Below are positions 36,153-44,810 of a stretch of 64,000 nt of DNA, piece by piece. Each line of letters starts with the position of its first letter. Positions within the stretch are counted from its first letter, which is position 1. A model generated the notes under the pieces. It made no database searches, was not told where the DNA came from, and was given only the letters and a program-made list of their open reading frames with translations. The position numbers and the translations under genes are program-made. Source of the DNA: Alteromonadaceae bacterium M269 (GTDB taxonomy: Bacteria > Pseudomonadota > Gammaproteobacteria > Enterobacterales > Alteromonadaceae); contig SMNZ01000006.1 in assembly GCA_004353515.1 (NCBI GenBank), positions 310,001 to 374,000 of the forward strand, given 5' to 3'.

Positions 36153-37327
36153 AAATTCTCTGCCGGAATGAGAGCTGTTACCACAAAGCTGTTGTTGCTT
36201 GACTTAAATGATATATGGCCCTTTTGGGCTTCAATGCGCTCTCGCATCCCTGATAATCCATTGCCTTCTTGCCACGGCTTATGGGTGCCACCGTTATCTT
36301 CTATTGTTAACTCAAGTTGCTTTTGCGTCTTTTTTATTGCGATGCAGCAGTTGTCTGCTTGGCCGTGTTTTAAAGTATTGGTTAAACTTTCTTGAACCAA
36401 ACGAACAATGGATTCAGCAAGGCTCAATTCATTGATATAAAGCCCGTCATCTATTTCAAGTTGAACACTTAATCGTGGAATGTTCTGAGTGATAGTTTTC
36501 AACGCCGAAGGCAAATCGATTTTGGATTTATCACGAATATCGCTAACAGCCTCTCGGACATCGCTCAATAGTAACTTGGCTAGAGAATGACATTGCTCAA
36601 TATTCCCTTTAACGACTTGATTGTCTCCTGAACTCTTTTCAAGTTGTCGAGTAGCCACTTGTAGATTGATTGTTAACGCCGTGAGGTGATGTCCAAGTAA
36701 GTCATGGATATTTCTTGCTATACGGGTTCTCTCAGCTTGTTCCGCAGCTTGGTGAAGCAACTGATAGGTACTTTGCAATTCGAGATTCATTTGTTCTGCT
36801 TGTTGTCTTGCCTTTTTCTCATTGATGGTTGTGTTGATCATAATGATGGCGAATAGGTTGAAGGTCCAAAAAAGGCCTGCGGTAACAAAGGCATAATTTT
36901 CGCCCCAGTAAAATGTGTAAATTAGCCAAAGAGGGACAGACCAAAGAGGCGATAACAACATCGCCAGTCTTACGTTCATGAAATAGGGTGTTAATGCGCT
37001 CCATATGACGGTGAAAATTGCGGCGTAAGTATAAGGGGATAGAAAAAAGATAATGACGATATTCAAGAACATAAGCACCATGTAAGTGATGCTCTTAGAG
37101 TCAACAATATCAAGCTCGGTATTGGATGTGGTTTTAAGCCACAAAAATAAGTAACTACAACAAAATAGCGCGGCCAGTGATATTTGGACTGGACTAACAT
37201 CGCCACGTTGAACCATAAAGTACAGCATAGTGAAAGTCACTAAGGCCCAGGTAATGATGGCAGATGCTTTCTCTAGTTCAGCAGTGTAAAGGCTTTTAAG
37301 GAAGGGCATATACTCGTTATCTTTCAT
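36149..37327 (-). CDS. DesK-type membrane histidine kinase (HisKA_3)
   Basis: 392 residues with about six N-terminal helices (residues 22-165) and almost no periplasmic loops, as in intramembrane-sensing DesK. HisKA_3 box RIARNIHDLLGHHLTAL puts the phospho-His at H208, and the D-x-x-x-H following matches the family's phosphatase-motif position. The ATPase end has LTIEDNGG and GNGLSGMRERI. Membrane state or a lipophilic signal is the likely input. It is translationally coupled to the NarL-type regulator. Confidence 0.92.
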   Translation of the reverse strand: MKDNEYMPFLKSLYTAELEKASAIITWALVTFTMLYFMVQRGDVSPVQISLAALFCCSYLFLWLKTTSNTELDIVDSKSITYMVLMFLNIVIIFFLSPYTYAAIFTVIWSALTPYFMNVRLAMLLSPLWSVPLWLIYTFYWGENYAFVTAGLFWTFNLFAIIMINTTINEKKARQQAEQMNLELQSTYQLLHQAAEQAERTRIARNIHDLLGHHLTALTINLQVATRQLEKSSGDNQVVKGNIEQCHSLAKLLLSDVREAVSDIRDKSKIDLPSALKTITQNIPRLSVQLEIDDGLYINELSLAESIVRLVQESLTNTLKHGQADNCCIAIKKTQKQLELTIEDNGGTHKPWQEGNGLSGMRERIEAQKGHISFKSSNNSFVVTALIPAENL

Positions 37328-37474
37328 ATTGCACGGTTGTTAGCTTCACTAGTTTATTCCAGTCCCATAATGCTCTTTATTACTGCCTATGAATTCTTAA
37401 ACCTAAGTAATATAGAGCTATTTGGGCTGCATGCGTCGAGTGACTATAGCGTCAGTATAGTTGGAATGCGATAG

Positions 37475-37518
37475 GCCAAAAGTCACTTTTTATCGTTCAG
37501 AATAAAGTGACTATTGGC
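37475..37518. promoter_or_regulatory. 15-bp-arm inverted repeat between the two-component system and its divergent neighbour
   Basis: GCCAAAAGTCACTTT (37475-37489) and AAAGTGACTATTGGC (37504-37518) match at 14 of 15 positions around a 14-base centre. A second smaller repeat, ACTATA (37443-37448) / TATAGT (37456-37461), lies beside it and shares the AGTGACTAT motif. Two related sites in a 252-bp divergent gap look like NarL-type regulator binding sites. Confidence 0.55.
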
Positions 37519-37579
37519 ACTCATGTGGACCTTTATTCTTATCTACTATGGCAACTCATGAGTTCAATGGGAGCCTGAA

Positions 37580-38332
37580 ATGACATATATACATTCAATC
37601 TTACTTTTTCTACACATATTGCTGGGTGGTGCTGCGTTAGTTTTATTTTGGGTACCCTTCTACACTCAAAAAGGTCAGCTCAATCACCGGAAGTTTGGTG
37701 CTTATTATAAAAATGCCATGTATGCCGTTGCTGCGTCAGGGGCGTTGATGTCCATTATGGTGTTGTCTGCGCCTTTAGCTATAAAGGGACACCTTGCTAA
37801 CGCAGATTCTGATCCTGAAAAAGTGGCACACACTGTTCGTTTATTCTGGGCATTTTTGCTTTATCTCAGCTTGTTGAGTTTCACAACGACCCGTCATGCT
37901 ATTGCAGTACTGCGAGCTAGGAGCCAACTAACATTGTTAAAAGCACCGAGTTATATCCTGCCTATCGTTTTACTCGCGGTATTAGGACCAGCACTCGCCT
38001 ATTTGGGGTATAGCAACAATCAAACGCTGCATATGGTTTTTGGAGTCTTAGGCTTTATCGTTGGTGTGAACATGCTGAAGTATTGTTTTAAGAAAGAGCT
38101 CGCTCAGCGCGAATGGATTCTAGAGCATATAGGCGCCATGATTGGATCGGGTATTGGTGCTTACACAGCATTCTTAGCTTTCGGCGGACGAGTGTTGTTT
38201 TCTGATTTGGGACAGTGGCAGATAGCCTTCTGGGTGGCACCCGGTGTGATTGGTAGTGTCGCGTCTTACGTCATGACTAAGAAGTACTCGAAAGTATTCT
38301 CGGTCACGCCTAAAGTGGCTTCTAGCGTTTGA
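37580..38332 (+). CDS. Multi-pass membrane protein, function unknown
   Basis: 250 residues with seven hydrophobic helices. The first starts SILLFLHILLGGAALVLFWVPFYTQKG, and the loop HRKFGAYYKNAMY follows. Several His residues in or near helices (H5, H12, H36) recall the DUF2306-like group, but I cannot confirm that. It is divergent from the DesK/NarL-type system and probably regulated by it. It converges on envC, overlapping it by 11 bp. Confidence 0.7.
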   Translation: MTYIHSILLFLHILLGGAALVLFWVPFYTQKGQLNHRKFGAYYKNAMYAVAASGALMSIMVLSAPLAIKGHLANADSDPEKVAHTVRLFWAFLLYLSLLSFTTTRHAIAVLRARSQLTLLKAPSYILPIVLLAVLGPALAYLGYSNNQTLHMVFGVLGFIVGVNMLKYCFKKELAQREWILEHIGAMIGSGIGAYTAFLAFGGRVLFSDLGQWQIAFWVAPGVIGSVASYVMTKKYSKVFSVTPKVASSV

Positions 38333-39467
38333 GCCATTGATTGGGGTTGATTGCCTGGCCTTTGTGACGAATTTCAAAGTAAAGGCCGGGTTCTGGTTGT
38401 CCCCCACTTTGACCAACTAACGCAATATTTTCGCCAGTAGTGACTATATCTCCAGCTTGCTTCAACAAAGCTTGGTTGTGTCCATAGAGGCTCATAAAAC
38501 CCTCACCATGGTCGACAACGGTGACTAAACCAAAGCCTTTTAGCCAATCGGCATAGAGCACTTTGCCATTGTATATTGCTTTGACTGGGCTACCTTCTAT
38601 GCCATTGAATACAACACCTTTCCAACGCAACTGGCCTTGCCTACGCTTACCAAAAAGGCTTCGCATCCGGCCTCGCGTTGGTTTCAGAAGTTGTCCTTTC
38701 TCGCGTTGAAGACCTGTTAGCGTTACAGTGGTTGTCTCCGGTTTTTGCTGCGCTTGTGCAATAATCTGAAGAAGGTTGCGTTCGCTAAGTTGCAGTTGCT
38801 CAACTTTCGCGGCATCCGAACTGATACTGGTGCGAAGCTTTGCGAGTGTGGTTTGTCTTCTTTGTTGTTGTTGATCCAGCTTTGATTTTTGTGTTTGCTG
38901 TGTTGCTTTTATGTCTTCAAGTTCGGAGACTTTCTGAGCAATTTCCTGGTTAGTTGCATCGAGATCTTGAACAACGACTTGGAGTTCATCGATCTGCTCT
39001 TGTCGCGCCTTATTAAGGTACTGATAATAAGTTAGCGTACGCTCAATTTTGCTGGCATTGTCCTGCACCAAGAGCATTTTGGCGTAATCGTAATTGCCGG
39101 TCATGAAGGCTGAGCGAATTTGCTTTTCCAGAACATCTTGTTGAACGGCTTTTTTCTGCTCCAGCTCTTGTTTCTGTCTCTTGAGCGTTGCCTGTTGTTG
39201 CGTGTTTTCTTTGATGCGGTTTTGAGTCTGATTGAGTGCTTTAACAGACTCTGCAATTTTGATTTCAGCTTGCTTTAATTGTTCTTCCAATTCATTCGCA
39301 ATAGAAAGTTGCTCATTTATTTGCTGCTGAGTTTTCTTGATTTGCTGCTGGATATTCTCGAGGTCTTGCTCTGTTTGCTGAGCCCACAGGGTGTTCGATA
39401 CCAAAACAAGCAAAGCCCAGAACAGGGCTATGCTTAGTAACTGTTTAAGTATCAAGCGACTACTCAT
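38322..39467 (-). CDS. envC: Murein hydrolase activator EnvC
   Basis: 381 residues. Signal peptide about 1-29 (ending LWAQQ), then long coiled coils (about 30-250, rich in Gln/Lys/Glu) and a C-terminal degenerate LytM/M23 domain (about 275-381: VFNGIEGSPVKAIYNGKVLYADWLKGFGLVTVVDHGEGFMSLYGHN). As in EnvC, the zinc ligands of active M23 peptidases are incomplete, fitting an activator of AmiA/AmiB amidases at the septum. It lies 12 bp after gpmI. Its 3' end overlaps the convergent membrane gene. Confidence 0.93.
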   Translation of the reverse strand: MSSRLILKQLLSIALFWALLVLVSNTLWAQQTEQDLENIQQQIKKTQQQINEQLSIANELEEQLKQAEIKIAESVKALNQTQNRIKENTQQQATLKRQKQELEQKKAVQQDVLEKQIRSAFMTGNYDYAKMLLVQDNASKIERTLTYYQYLNKARQEQIDELQVVVQDLDATNQEIAQKVSELEDIKATQQTQKSKLDQQQQRRQTTLAKLRTSISSDAAKVEQLQLSERNLLQIIAQAQQKPETTTVTLTGLQREKGQLLKPTRGRMRSLFGKRRQGQLRWKGVVFNGIEGSPVKAIYNGKVLYADWLKGFGLVTVVDHGEGFMSLYGHNQALLKQAGDIVTTGENIALVGQSGGQPEPGLYFEIRHKGQAINPNQWLKR

Positions 39468-39479
39468 AAGAAATAGTGC

Positions 39480-41012
39480 TTAGTTAAGCGTTATAATTGG
39501 TGTGCCTGTCATTTCTTCCGGCTGCTCTACACCCATTAAATGAAGCATCGTTGGTGCTACATCGCTTAAGGTACCTCCTTGGCGTGCTTCGGCTTCTCTG
39601 CCCACATAAATAAAGGGGACTAGTTCACTGGTGTGCGCTGTGTGTGCTTGACCGCTTTGTGGATCTTGCATTTGTTCCGCATTTCCGTGATCGGCTGTGA
39701 TTAGGCATTCTCCACCCACTTCTTTTAGTGCTTCTACAACGCGCCCGATACAGCTATCTACTGCTTCACAGGCTTTAACTGCTGCATCGAAAACACCTGT
39801 ATGGCCGACCATGTCGCCGTTAGGGTAATTACAAATGATAGCGTCGTATTTGCAAGACTTAATCGCTTCTACCAATTTGTCCGTTAGCTCTTCCGAGTTC
39901 ATTTCTGGTTGTAGATCATAGGTAGCGACTTTAGGTGATGGAATTAGGATTCTGTCTTCGCCTGGGAACAATTCCTCCTTGCCGCCACTATAGAAAAAGG
40001 TGACGTGTGCGTACTTTTCAGTTTCTGAAATACGCAGCTGCGTCATGTTTTTCTTAGCAAGCCAATCGCCCATCACATTTTCTAAAGTTTCAGGTGGGAA
40101 AGCTGCAGGAGCGTCAATGGTTGCTGCATATTGTGTTAAGCACACAAACCCCGCTAATTTGGGCTGAATATTTCTATCAAACCCTGCAAAATCAGATTCA
40201 ATAAAAGCTCGCGTGATTTCTCGCGCGCGATCTGCCCTAAAGTTCATAAAGAAAACAGCGTCGCCATCTTCGACAGAGACAGGCTCGCCAATCACAGTGG
40301 GTTTTACGAACTCATCGTTCTCATCATGCTCGTAGGCTTGTTTCAACCCTTCAACTGCATTGGAAGCTTCGTATTGTCCTTTGCCCTGTGTAATTAAGTC
40401 GTAAGCTGTTTCTACTCTGTCCCAACGCTCGTCACGATCCATTGCATAGTAACGGCCAATAAGAGTGGCCGTCTTACCGATTTTTAGTTCAGTGAATAAA
40501 GCATCAGCTTTGGCAAGAGACTCTTCAGCGCTGCGAGGTGGTGTGTCTCGGCCATCAAGGAAAGCATGCAGGTAAAGCTTCTGCGCGCCGCGTTCAGCAG
40601 CCATCTTTAAAAAAGCGAAAATATGGTCCGCATGACTGTGCACGCCGCCTGGAGACATCAATCCCATAACGTGAATAGCTTTGTCAGCCTTTATCGCTTT
40701 ATCGAGGTTTTCGCATAACGCTGGGTTTTCAAAGAAGTCACCGTCACTGATTGCTTTAGTGATCTTCGTGAAGTCCTGGTATACCACTCGGCCAGCACCT
40801 AAGTTTACATGGCCGACCTCAGAGTTACCCATTTGGCCTTCTGGCAAACCTACATCTAATCCAGACCCTGAAATCAGAGTGTTAGCATAGTTCTCAACGA
40901 GGCCATCTAATACAGGCGTTTTCGCATGTGCTATGGCGTTGCTATGCAGATCTTCGCGATGTCCCCAGCCATCCAATATAAGTAAGGCCAGTGGTTTTTT
41001 AGTTTGGGTCAT
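39480..41012 (-). CDS. gpmI: 2,3-bisphosphoglycerate-independent phosphoglycerate mutase
   Basis: 510 residues from the ATG at 41012, which gives [21 protein letters not shown] and fits E. coli GpmI (514). The frame extends 39 bp upstream to 41051. The phospho-Ser motif [14 protein letters not shown] and metal-site blocks [28 protein letters not shown] and the terminal [13 protein letters not shown] are intact. It interconverts 2- and 3-phosphoglycerate with Mn2+. Divergent from yibN; envC follows, as in E. coli. Confidence 0.97.
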   Translation of the reverse strand: MTQTKKPLALLILDGWGHREDLHSNAIAHAKTPVLDGLVENYANTLISGSGLDVGLPEGQMGNSEVGHVNLGAGRVVYQDFTKITKAISDGDFFENPALCENLDKAIKADKAIHVMGLMSPGGVHSHADHIFAFLKMAAERGAQKLYLHAFLDGRDTPPRSAEESLAKADALFTELKIGKTATLIGRYYAMDRDERWDRVETAYDLITQGKGQYEASNAVEGLKQAYEHDENDEFVKPTVIGEPVSVEDGDAVFFMNFRADRAREITRAFIESDFAGFDRNIQPKLAGFVCLTQYAATIDAPAAFPPETLENVMGDWLAKKNMTQLRISETEKYAHVTFFYSGGKEELFPGEDRILIPSPKVATYDLQPEMNSEELTDKLVEAIKSCKYDAIICNYPNGDMVGHTGVFDAAVKACEAVDSCIGRVVEALKEVGGECLITADHGNAEQMQDPQSGQAHTAHTSELVPFIYVGREAEARQGGTLSDVAPTMLHLMGVEQPEEMTGTPIITLN

Positions 41013-41230
41013 GAGGTGTTGTTCCAACTGATAAGGAGATGCTTTGAGCACATTTTATCCTCCGTGTGGCCTGCTGCCAATCGCCAATTGGCATAAAAGT
41101 CAGGCCAGCTCCTCATATTTATAACGAAAAGGCCAAATATTAGGGATAAGTTGCTTAAAAACTGGTTTATTGGTGGGGTTAATATATACTTTGCGGTCGA
41201 TTTTTTGGTTATACAGAGGTACGTCGCATT

Positions 41231-41656
41231 ATGGAGCAGTATATTGAGTTTGCTTCCAATCATCCTGTTTTATCTATCGGTTGGGTCAGCATTGTCTTAA
41301 TGATTGCTTACAGCTTTTTGGGCAGTGCACTTTCAAAAGTTAAAGAGTTAAGCACTCATGAAGCGACGCTGTTGATAAACAAAAATGACGCAGTTGTTGT
41401 TGATATCAGACAATCCAATGAATTTAAAAAAGGGCATATATTAGGCGCAAAGCTACTTGGCCAAGAGCAACAAAATAAAGCAGACTTTGCAACCCTTGAA
41501 AAAAGCAAAGAGAAACCCATTATTGTTGTCTGTGCCATGGGTATGACTGGAAAGCGCACTGCTAATCAAATGTTGAAAGCAGGTTTTTCACAAGTTTCCA
41601 TTTTAAAAGGCGGCATGAATTCGTGGTTAAGCGCCGGTTTACCGGTGAGTAAATAG
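41231..41656 (+). CDS. yibN: Rhodanese-like protein YibN
   Basis: 141 residues. An N-terminal membrane helix (FASNHPVLSIGWVSIVLMIAYSFLG) anchors a cytoplasmic rhodanese domain (about 38-138). The active-site loop is VVCAMGMTGKRT, with the Cys present. Size and neighbours match E. coli YibN, which is associated with the Sec/YidC membrane protein machinery. It is followed by grxC, secB and gpsA in the usual order. Confidence 0.93.
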   Translation: MEQYIEFASNHPVLSIGWVSIVLMIAYSFLGSALSKVKELSTHEATLLINKNDAVVVDIRQSNEFKKGHILGAKLLGQEQQNKADFATLEKSKEKPIIVVCAMGMTGKRTANQMLKAGFSQVSILKGGMNSWLSAGLPVSK

Positions 41657-41668
41657 GAGTTGTAAAAA

Positions 41669-41926
41669 ATGGCAAATGTTGAGTTGTACACCAAAGGATA
41701 TTGCCCTTATTGCCAACGAGCTAAGGCTTTGCTGGACAACAAAGGTGTTAAATATACCGAGTTTAGCTTAGACACAAACCCTGGGCTTCGTGACGAAATG
41801 ATTGAACGTGCAAACGGTGGTAGAACCGTGCCTCAAATCTTCATTAACGAAAACCACGTAGGTGGCTGTGACGATTTGTTCATGTTAGAGCGCAACAACA
41901 AGTTACAAGATTTATTATCGGCTTAA
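41669..41926 (+). CDS. grxC: Glutaredoxin 3
   Basis: 85 residues. Active site CPYC (C12, C15) after VELYTKGY; GSH-binding TVPQIFINENHVGGCDDL with cis-Pro. Length and context (yibN-grxC-secB-gpsA) identify GrxC. It reduces disulfides and glutathionylated proteins with GSH. It lies 12 bp after yibN, with GGAG before the ATG. Confidence 0.97.
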   Translation: MANVELYTKGYCPYCQRAKALLDNKGVKYTEFSLDTNPGLRDEMIERANGGRTVPQIFINENHVGGCDDLFMLERNNKLQDLLSA

Positions 41927-41961
41927 TAAGCTGATTAGAACCTCATAGAGAAGAGAATATT

Positions 41962-42495
41962 ATGGCAGACGAACATGCTAAAAATGGCGCTGATGCTCAA
42001 GCAGCAGGCGCAGCAAATGAGCAACAAAAAGCGCAATTTGCAATTCAACGTATCTACGTAAAAGACATTTCTTTTGAGTGCCCAGGTGCACCGAATGTCT
42101 TTAAAAAGGAATGGAAACCTGAAGTAAAGCTGGACATTGATACGCGCAGTAACTTGCTTGATGGCAATTCGTATGAAGTAGTTCTTAAAGTGACTGTTAC
42201 AGCTAATGTTGGCGGTGAAGTCGCTTTCTTATGTGAAGTTCATCAAGGCGGTATTTTCACTATAGGTGAAGAACTTAGTGATCAGCAAAAAGCACACATG
42301 ATTGGTTCTTTCTGCCCTAATACGCTGTTCCCTTATGCGCGTGAGTGTATCTCTAACTTAGTTAATAGAGGTACTTTCCCTGCACTAAACTTGGCGCCAG
42401 TAAACTTTGACGCTATTTTTGCTGCATATATGCAGAAACGAGCTCAGGAAGCACAAGCTTCTGCGGAGCCAGACGAAATAGTAGACGCTCACTAA
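41962..42495 (+). CDS. secB: Protein-export chaperone SecB
   Basis: 177 residues, slightly longer than E. coli SecB (155), with a polar Ala/Gln-rich N-terminal extension of about 25 residues and an acidic tail. The conserved core is clear: [37 protein letters not shown] and [36 protein letters not shown]. It holds preproteins unfolded for SecA. Part of the yibN-grxC-secB-gpsA operon. Confidence 0.97.
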   Translation: MADEHAKNGADAQAAGAANEQQKAQFAIQRIYVKDISFECPGAPNVFKKEWKPEVKLDIDTRSNLLDGNSYEVVLKVTVTANVGGEVAFLCEVHQGGIFTIGEELSDQQKAHMIGSFCPNTLFPYARECISNLVNRGTFPALNLAPVNFDAIFAAYMQKRAQEAQASAEPDEIVDAH

Positions 42496-42511
42496 CAGAG
42501 CAGTTTGAAAA

Positions 42512-43528
42512 ATGAATAGTGAAAACAGCAGTAAAACGGCTGTTACTGTATTAGGGGCGGGCTCATATGGGACCGCCCTTGCTTTTTGCCTTGCCAGAAA
42601 CGAAGTGAATACTTACCTCTGGGGGCGCAATAAGCAGCAGCAGGAAAGAATGGCGCAAACACGGGAGAATGAGCAATACCTTCCTGGCTTTAAATTTCCT
42701 GAACACTTACATCTAGAAACAGAGCTAGCTGAAGCTATTGATAAAAGTCACCATATTCTCGTTGTGGTGCCTAGTCATGTTTTCAAGCCTGTTTTGGAAC
42801 AAATTAAACCCTTCTTGACACCTCAACATAAAATTGCATGGGCAACCAAAGGACTAGATCCTGAAGCTGGGTGTTTGTTGCAGGAAATTGCACAAAGTGT
42901 CTTGGGGGATAACCTTTCAATGGCGGTTTTGTCAGGCCCTACCTTTGCGAAGGAAATGGCGGCAGGTTTACCGACTGCTATCTCATTGTCTTCAAATGAT
43001 GATGTTCTGGCTGATGAGCTTGCAGCTAAACTCCATAGTGATAAATCGTTCCGTGTTTATAAAAATGCCGATATGGTTGGCGTTCAGCTAGGCGGCGCTA
43101 TTAAAAATGTGATTGCCATTGGTGCTGGGCTCGCAGATGGCTTAGGTTTCGGTGCAAATGCGCGTACAGCCCTTATTACACGTGGGCTGGCGGAGATGAC
43201 TCGCTTAGGCATAAGCATGGGTGCTGACAGAAATACCTTTATGGGTATGGCTGGCTTAGGAGATCTCGTTTTAACCTGTACCGATAACCAGTCGAGGAAT
43301 CGTCGATTTGGTTTAGCGCTTGGGCAAGGCATGTCGGTCGATGAAGCAATCGAAAGCATTGGACAAGTCGTAGAAGGCTTCCGAAATACGAAAGAGGTTT
43401 ATATGCTGAGTCAGCGACAGGACGTTGAAATGCCTATTACCGATCAAATCTACCAAGTTTTGTATGAAGGTAAAGATGCCAAGCTAGCTGCTAGAAACTT
43501 ATTAAGCCGCGACATCAAATCTGAGTAG
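42512..43528 (+). CDS. gpsA: Glycerol-3-phosphate dehydrogenase [NAD(P)+]
   Basis: 338 residues, the same as E. coli GpsA (339). NAD(P) motif [16 protein letters not shown]; catalytic Lys in [37 protein letters not shown] and SRNRRFG late in the protein. It reduces DHAP to sn-glycerol-3-phosphate for phospholipid synthesis. Last gene of the yibN operon; a 556-bp gap follows. Confidence 0.97.
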   Translation: MNSENSSKTAVTVLGAGSYGTALAFCLARNEVNTYLWGRNKQQQERMAQTRENEQYLPGFKFPEHLHLETELAEAIDKSHHILVVVPSHVFKPVLEQIKPFLTPQHKIAWATKGLDPEAGCLLQEIAQSVLGDNLSMAVLSGPTFAKEMAAGLPTAISLSSNDDVLADELAAKLHSDKSFRVYKNADMVGVQLGGAIKNVIAIGAGLADGLGFGANARTALITRGLAEMTRLGISMGADRNTFMGMAGLGDLVLTCTDNQSRNRRFGLALGQGMSVDEAIESIGQVVEGFRNTKEVYMLSQRQDVEMPITDQIYQVLYEGKDAKLAARNLLSRDIKSE

Positions 43529-44084
43529 TTTAGGCTCAGGCTCTTCCTCAATTTTTGCGTATAAATCCATTTAGTTCATCACCAATTCAACCCAATTTAT
43601 CGGCATTTTATCCAAAACTCATGGTAGTTTTTCAAGGTTGCATTTGTATAAACATGAGTCAGTTGTATAAATATTCTATGCTGCATTGTCTAACTTCCGA
43701 TATCGTGGAGCAATTCTCCTTAACTTTTTGCCTATTTTTTTAACCTTTTCTAGCTGTTGTTAACCCATTAATTTTGAAGGGGTATTTCCCATAAACCTAA
43801 GCTGTATAAGGCCTGTGGTTGCTTATTATTTGAACAAAAAGCCTTAAGAATCGTTTTAAGTTGCAGTTAATTATTTTAGGAAAAGTACCCGTTGGGGAAA
43901 TAAATTTTATTTCTTGGAAAATTATTTATCTATGAACTATGCTTCTAAATACGAAAATTATCATGGCACAAGACAATGGGTTAACTCTCTGATTTATGGC
44001 GTTATTATTTCGAATAACACTGTGATGGAAGAAAGAAATTTGTCGCCTAAATTAGTTCTCAAATTTAATCACTGTATCAGGTAA
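43529..44084 (+). promoter_or_regulatory. 556-bp AT-rich region upstream of the chemosensory operon
   Basis: No gene is supported on either strand. It should contain the gpsA terminator and the che operon promoter. One visible element is a palindrome GAAATAAA-T-TTTATTTC at 43897-43913, about 170 bp before the first che gene. I found no convincing sigma-28 or sigma-54 promoter facing the operon. The long leader (about 300 bp of non-coding sequence after 43780) leaves room for extended regulation. Confidence 0.5.
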
Positions 44085-44378
44085 ATGGAGCTCGACGTGA
44101 AGGATAAGACCAGTATCTCTCTAGGCGAATCTTTTTGTATACCGCAGGCTGCAGCTATGCAGAAACGGTTTTTGAAAGCGTTAACTGTTTCGAAAACTAT
44201 TGAAATAAAAGCAAATAAAATCCAAAAGATAGATACTTCCGGGCTACAGATTATCGTCGCAATAAAGAAAGAACTTGATGATTCAGGTGGTGCTATTGTC
44301 TGGAATAACCCTTCAGATGAACTTATTAATTCAGCCAAGATGTTAGGTGTTTCTGACGTTATTGGTCTAAATGATTAA
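44085..44378 (+). CDS. STAS-domain protein, first gene of the chemosensory operon
   Basis: 97 residues. SpoIIAA-type STAS fold: the central KIQKIDTSGLQIIVAIKKELDDSGG carries the DTSGL motif, where the Ser/Thr may be phosphorylated in anti-anti-sigma factors. The start ATG follows AGGTAA directly. It lies 31 bp before cheY, so it belongs to the che operon. No cognate anti-sigma kinase is encoded in the window; its role in the array is unknown. Confidence 0.83.
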   Translation: MELDVKDKTSISLGESFCIPQAAAMQKRFLKALTVSKTIEIKANKIQKIDTSGLQIIVAIKKELDDSGGAIVWNNPSDELINSAKMLGVSDVIGLND

Positions 44379-44409
44379 TCCGACTTTTTAAAAAAAAAAG
44401 GAACGTAAG

Positions 44410-44772
44410 ATGGCGCAAATATTAATTGTTGACGATTCTGCTTCTATGCGAAATATGGTTGTAACGACGCTTAAATCAGCGGGACATCAAGTCGTTGATG
44501 CGCCTGATGGTCAAGCGGGCTTAGATAAAGCAAAATCCGGGCGCTTTGATGCTGTCGTTACCGACTTAAACATGCCTGTAATGAATGGCATCGAACTCGT
44601 CAAAAACTTAAGAAACCTATCGAGTTACAAATACACGCCTATTTTGCTTCTTACGACTGAATCCTCAATGGATAAGAAAGCCGCTGGCAAAGAAGCCGGC
44701 GCGACAGGCTGGCTGGTTAAGCCATTTAATCCCGAAAAACTAATTTCAACCGTGGCGAGAGTTCTCAGCTAG
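44410..44772 (+). CDS. cheY: CheY-like single-domain response regulator
   Basis: 120 residues, receiver only: D8/D9, phospho-acceptor D52 (VVTDLNMPVMNG), Thr in LLLTTESS and Lys in WLVKPFNPEKL. It lies between the STAS gene and cheA and should be the direct CheA target. In P. aeruginosa che2 and V. cholerae cluster III the CheY at this position is not the flagellar one, so the output here may not be motility. AAGGAACGTAAG precedes the ATG. Confidence 0.94.
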   Translation: MAQILIVDDSASMRNMVVTTLKSAGHQVVDAPDGQAGLDKAKSGRFDAVVTDLNMPVMNGIELVKNLRNLSSYKYTPILLLTTESSMDKKAAGKEAGATGWLVKPFNPEKLISTVARVLS

Positions 44773-44810
44773 TCCGCTGACTTTCAACTGCATGAGAGAA
44801 GGATAGGTTT

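Noticed and set aside
43597-43604. TTATCGGC, which on the minus strand reads GCCGATAA like a sigma-28 -10 element
   Set aside because: It points towards gpsA, not the che operon, and there is no TAAA-type -35 element at the right distance.
43555-43743. 62-codon open frame in the gap after gpsA
   Set aside because: No ribosome site, no recognisable domain and atypical composition; it looks like a chance frame.
43529-44084. Riboswitch (for example c-di-GMP type) in the long leader of the che operon
   Set aside because: I could not match the conserved core of any riboswitch class I know; only a short AT palindrome is visible.
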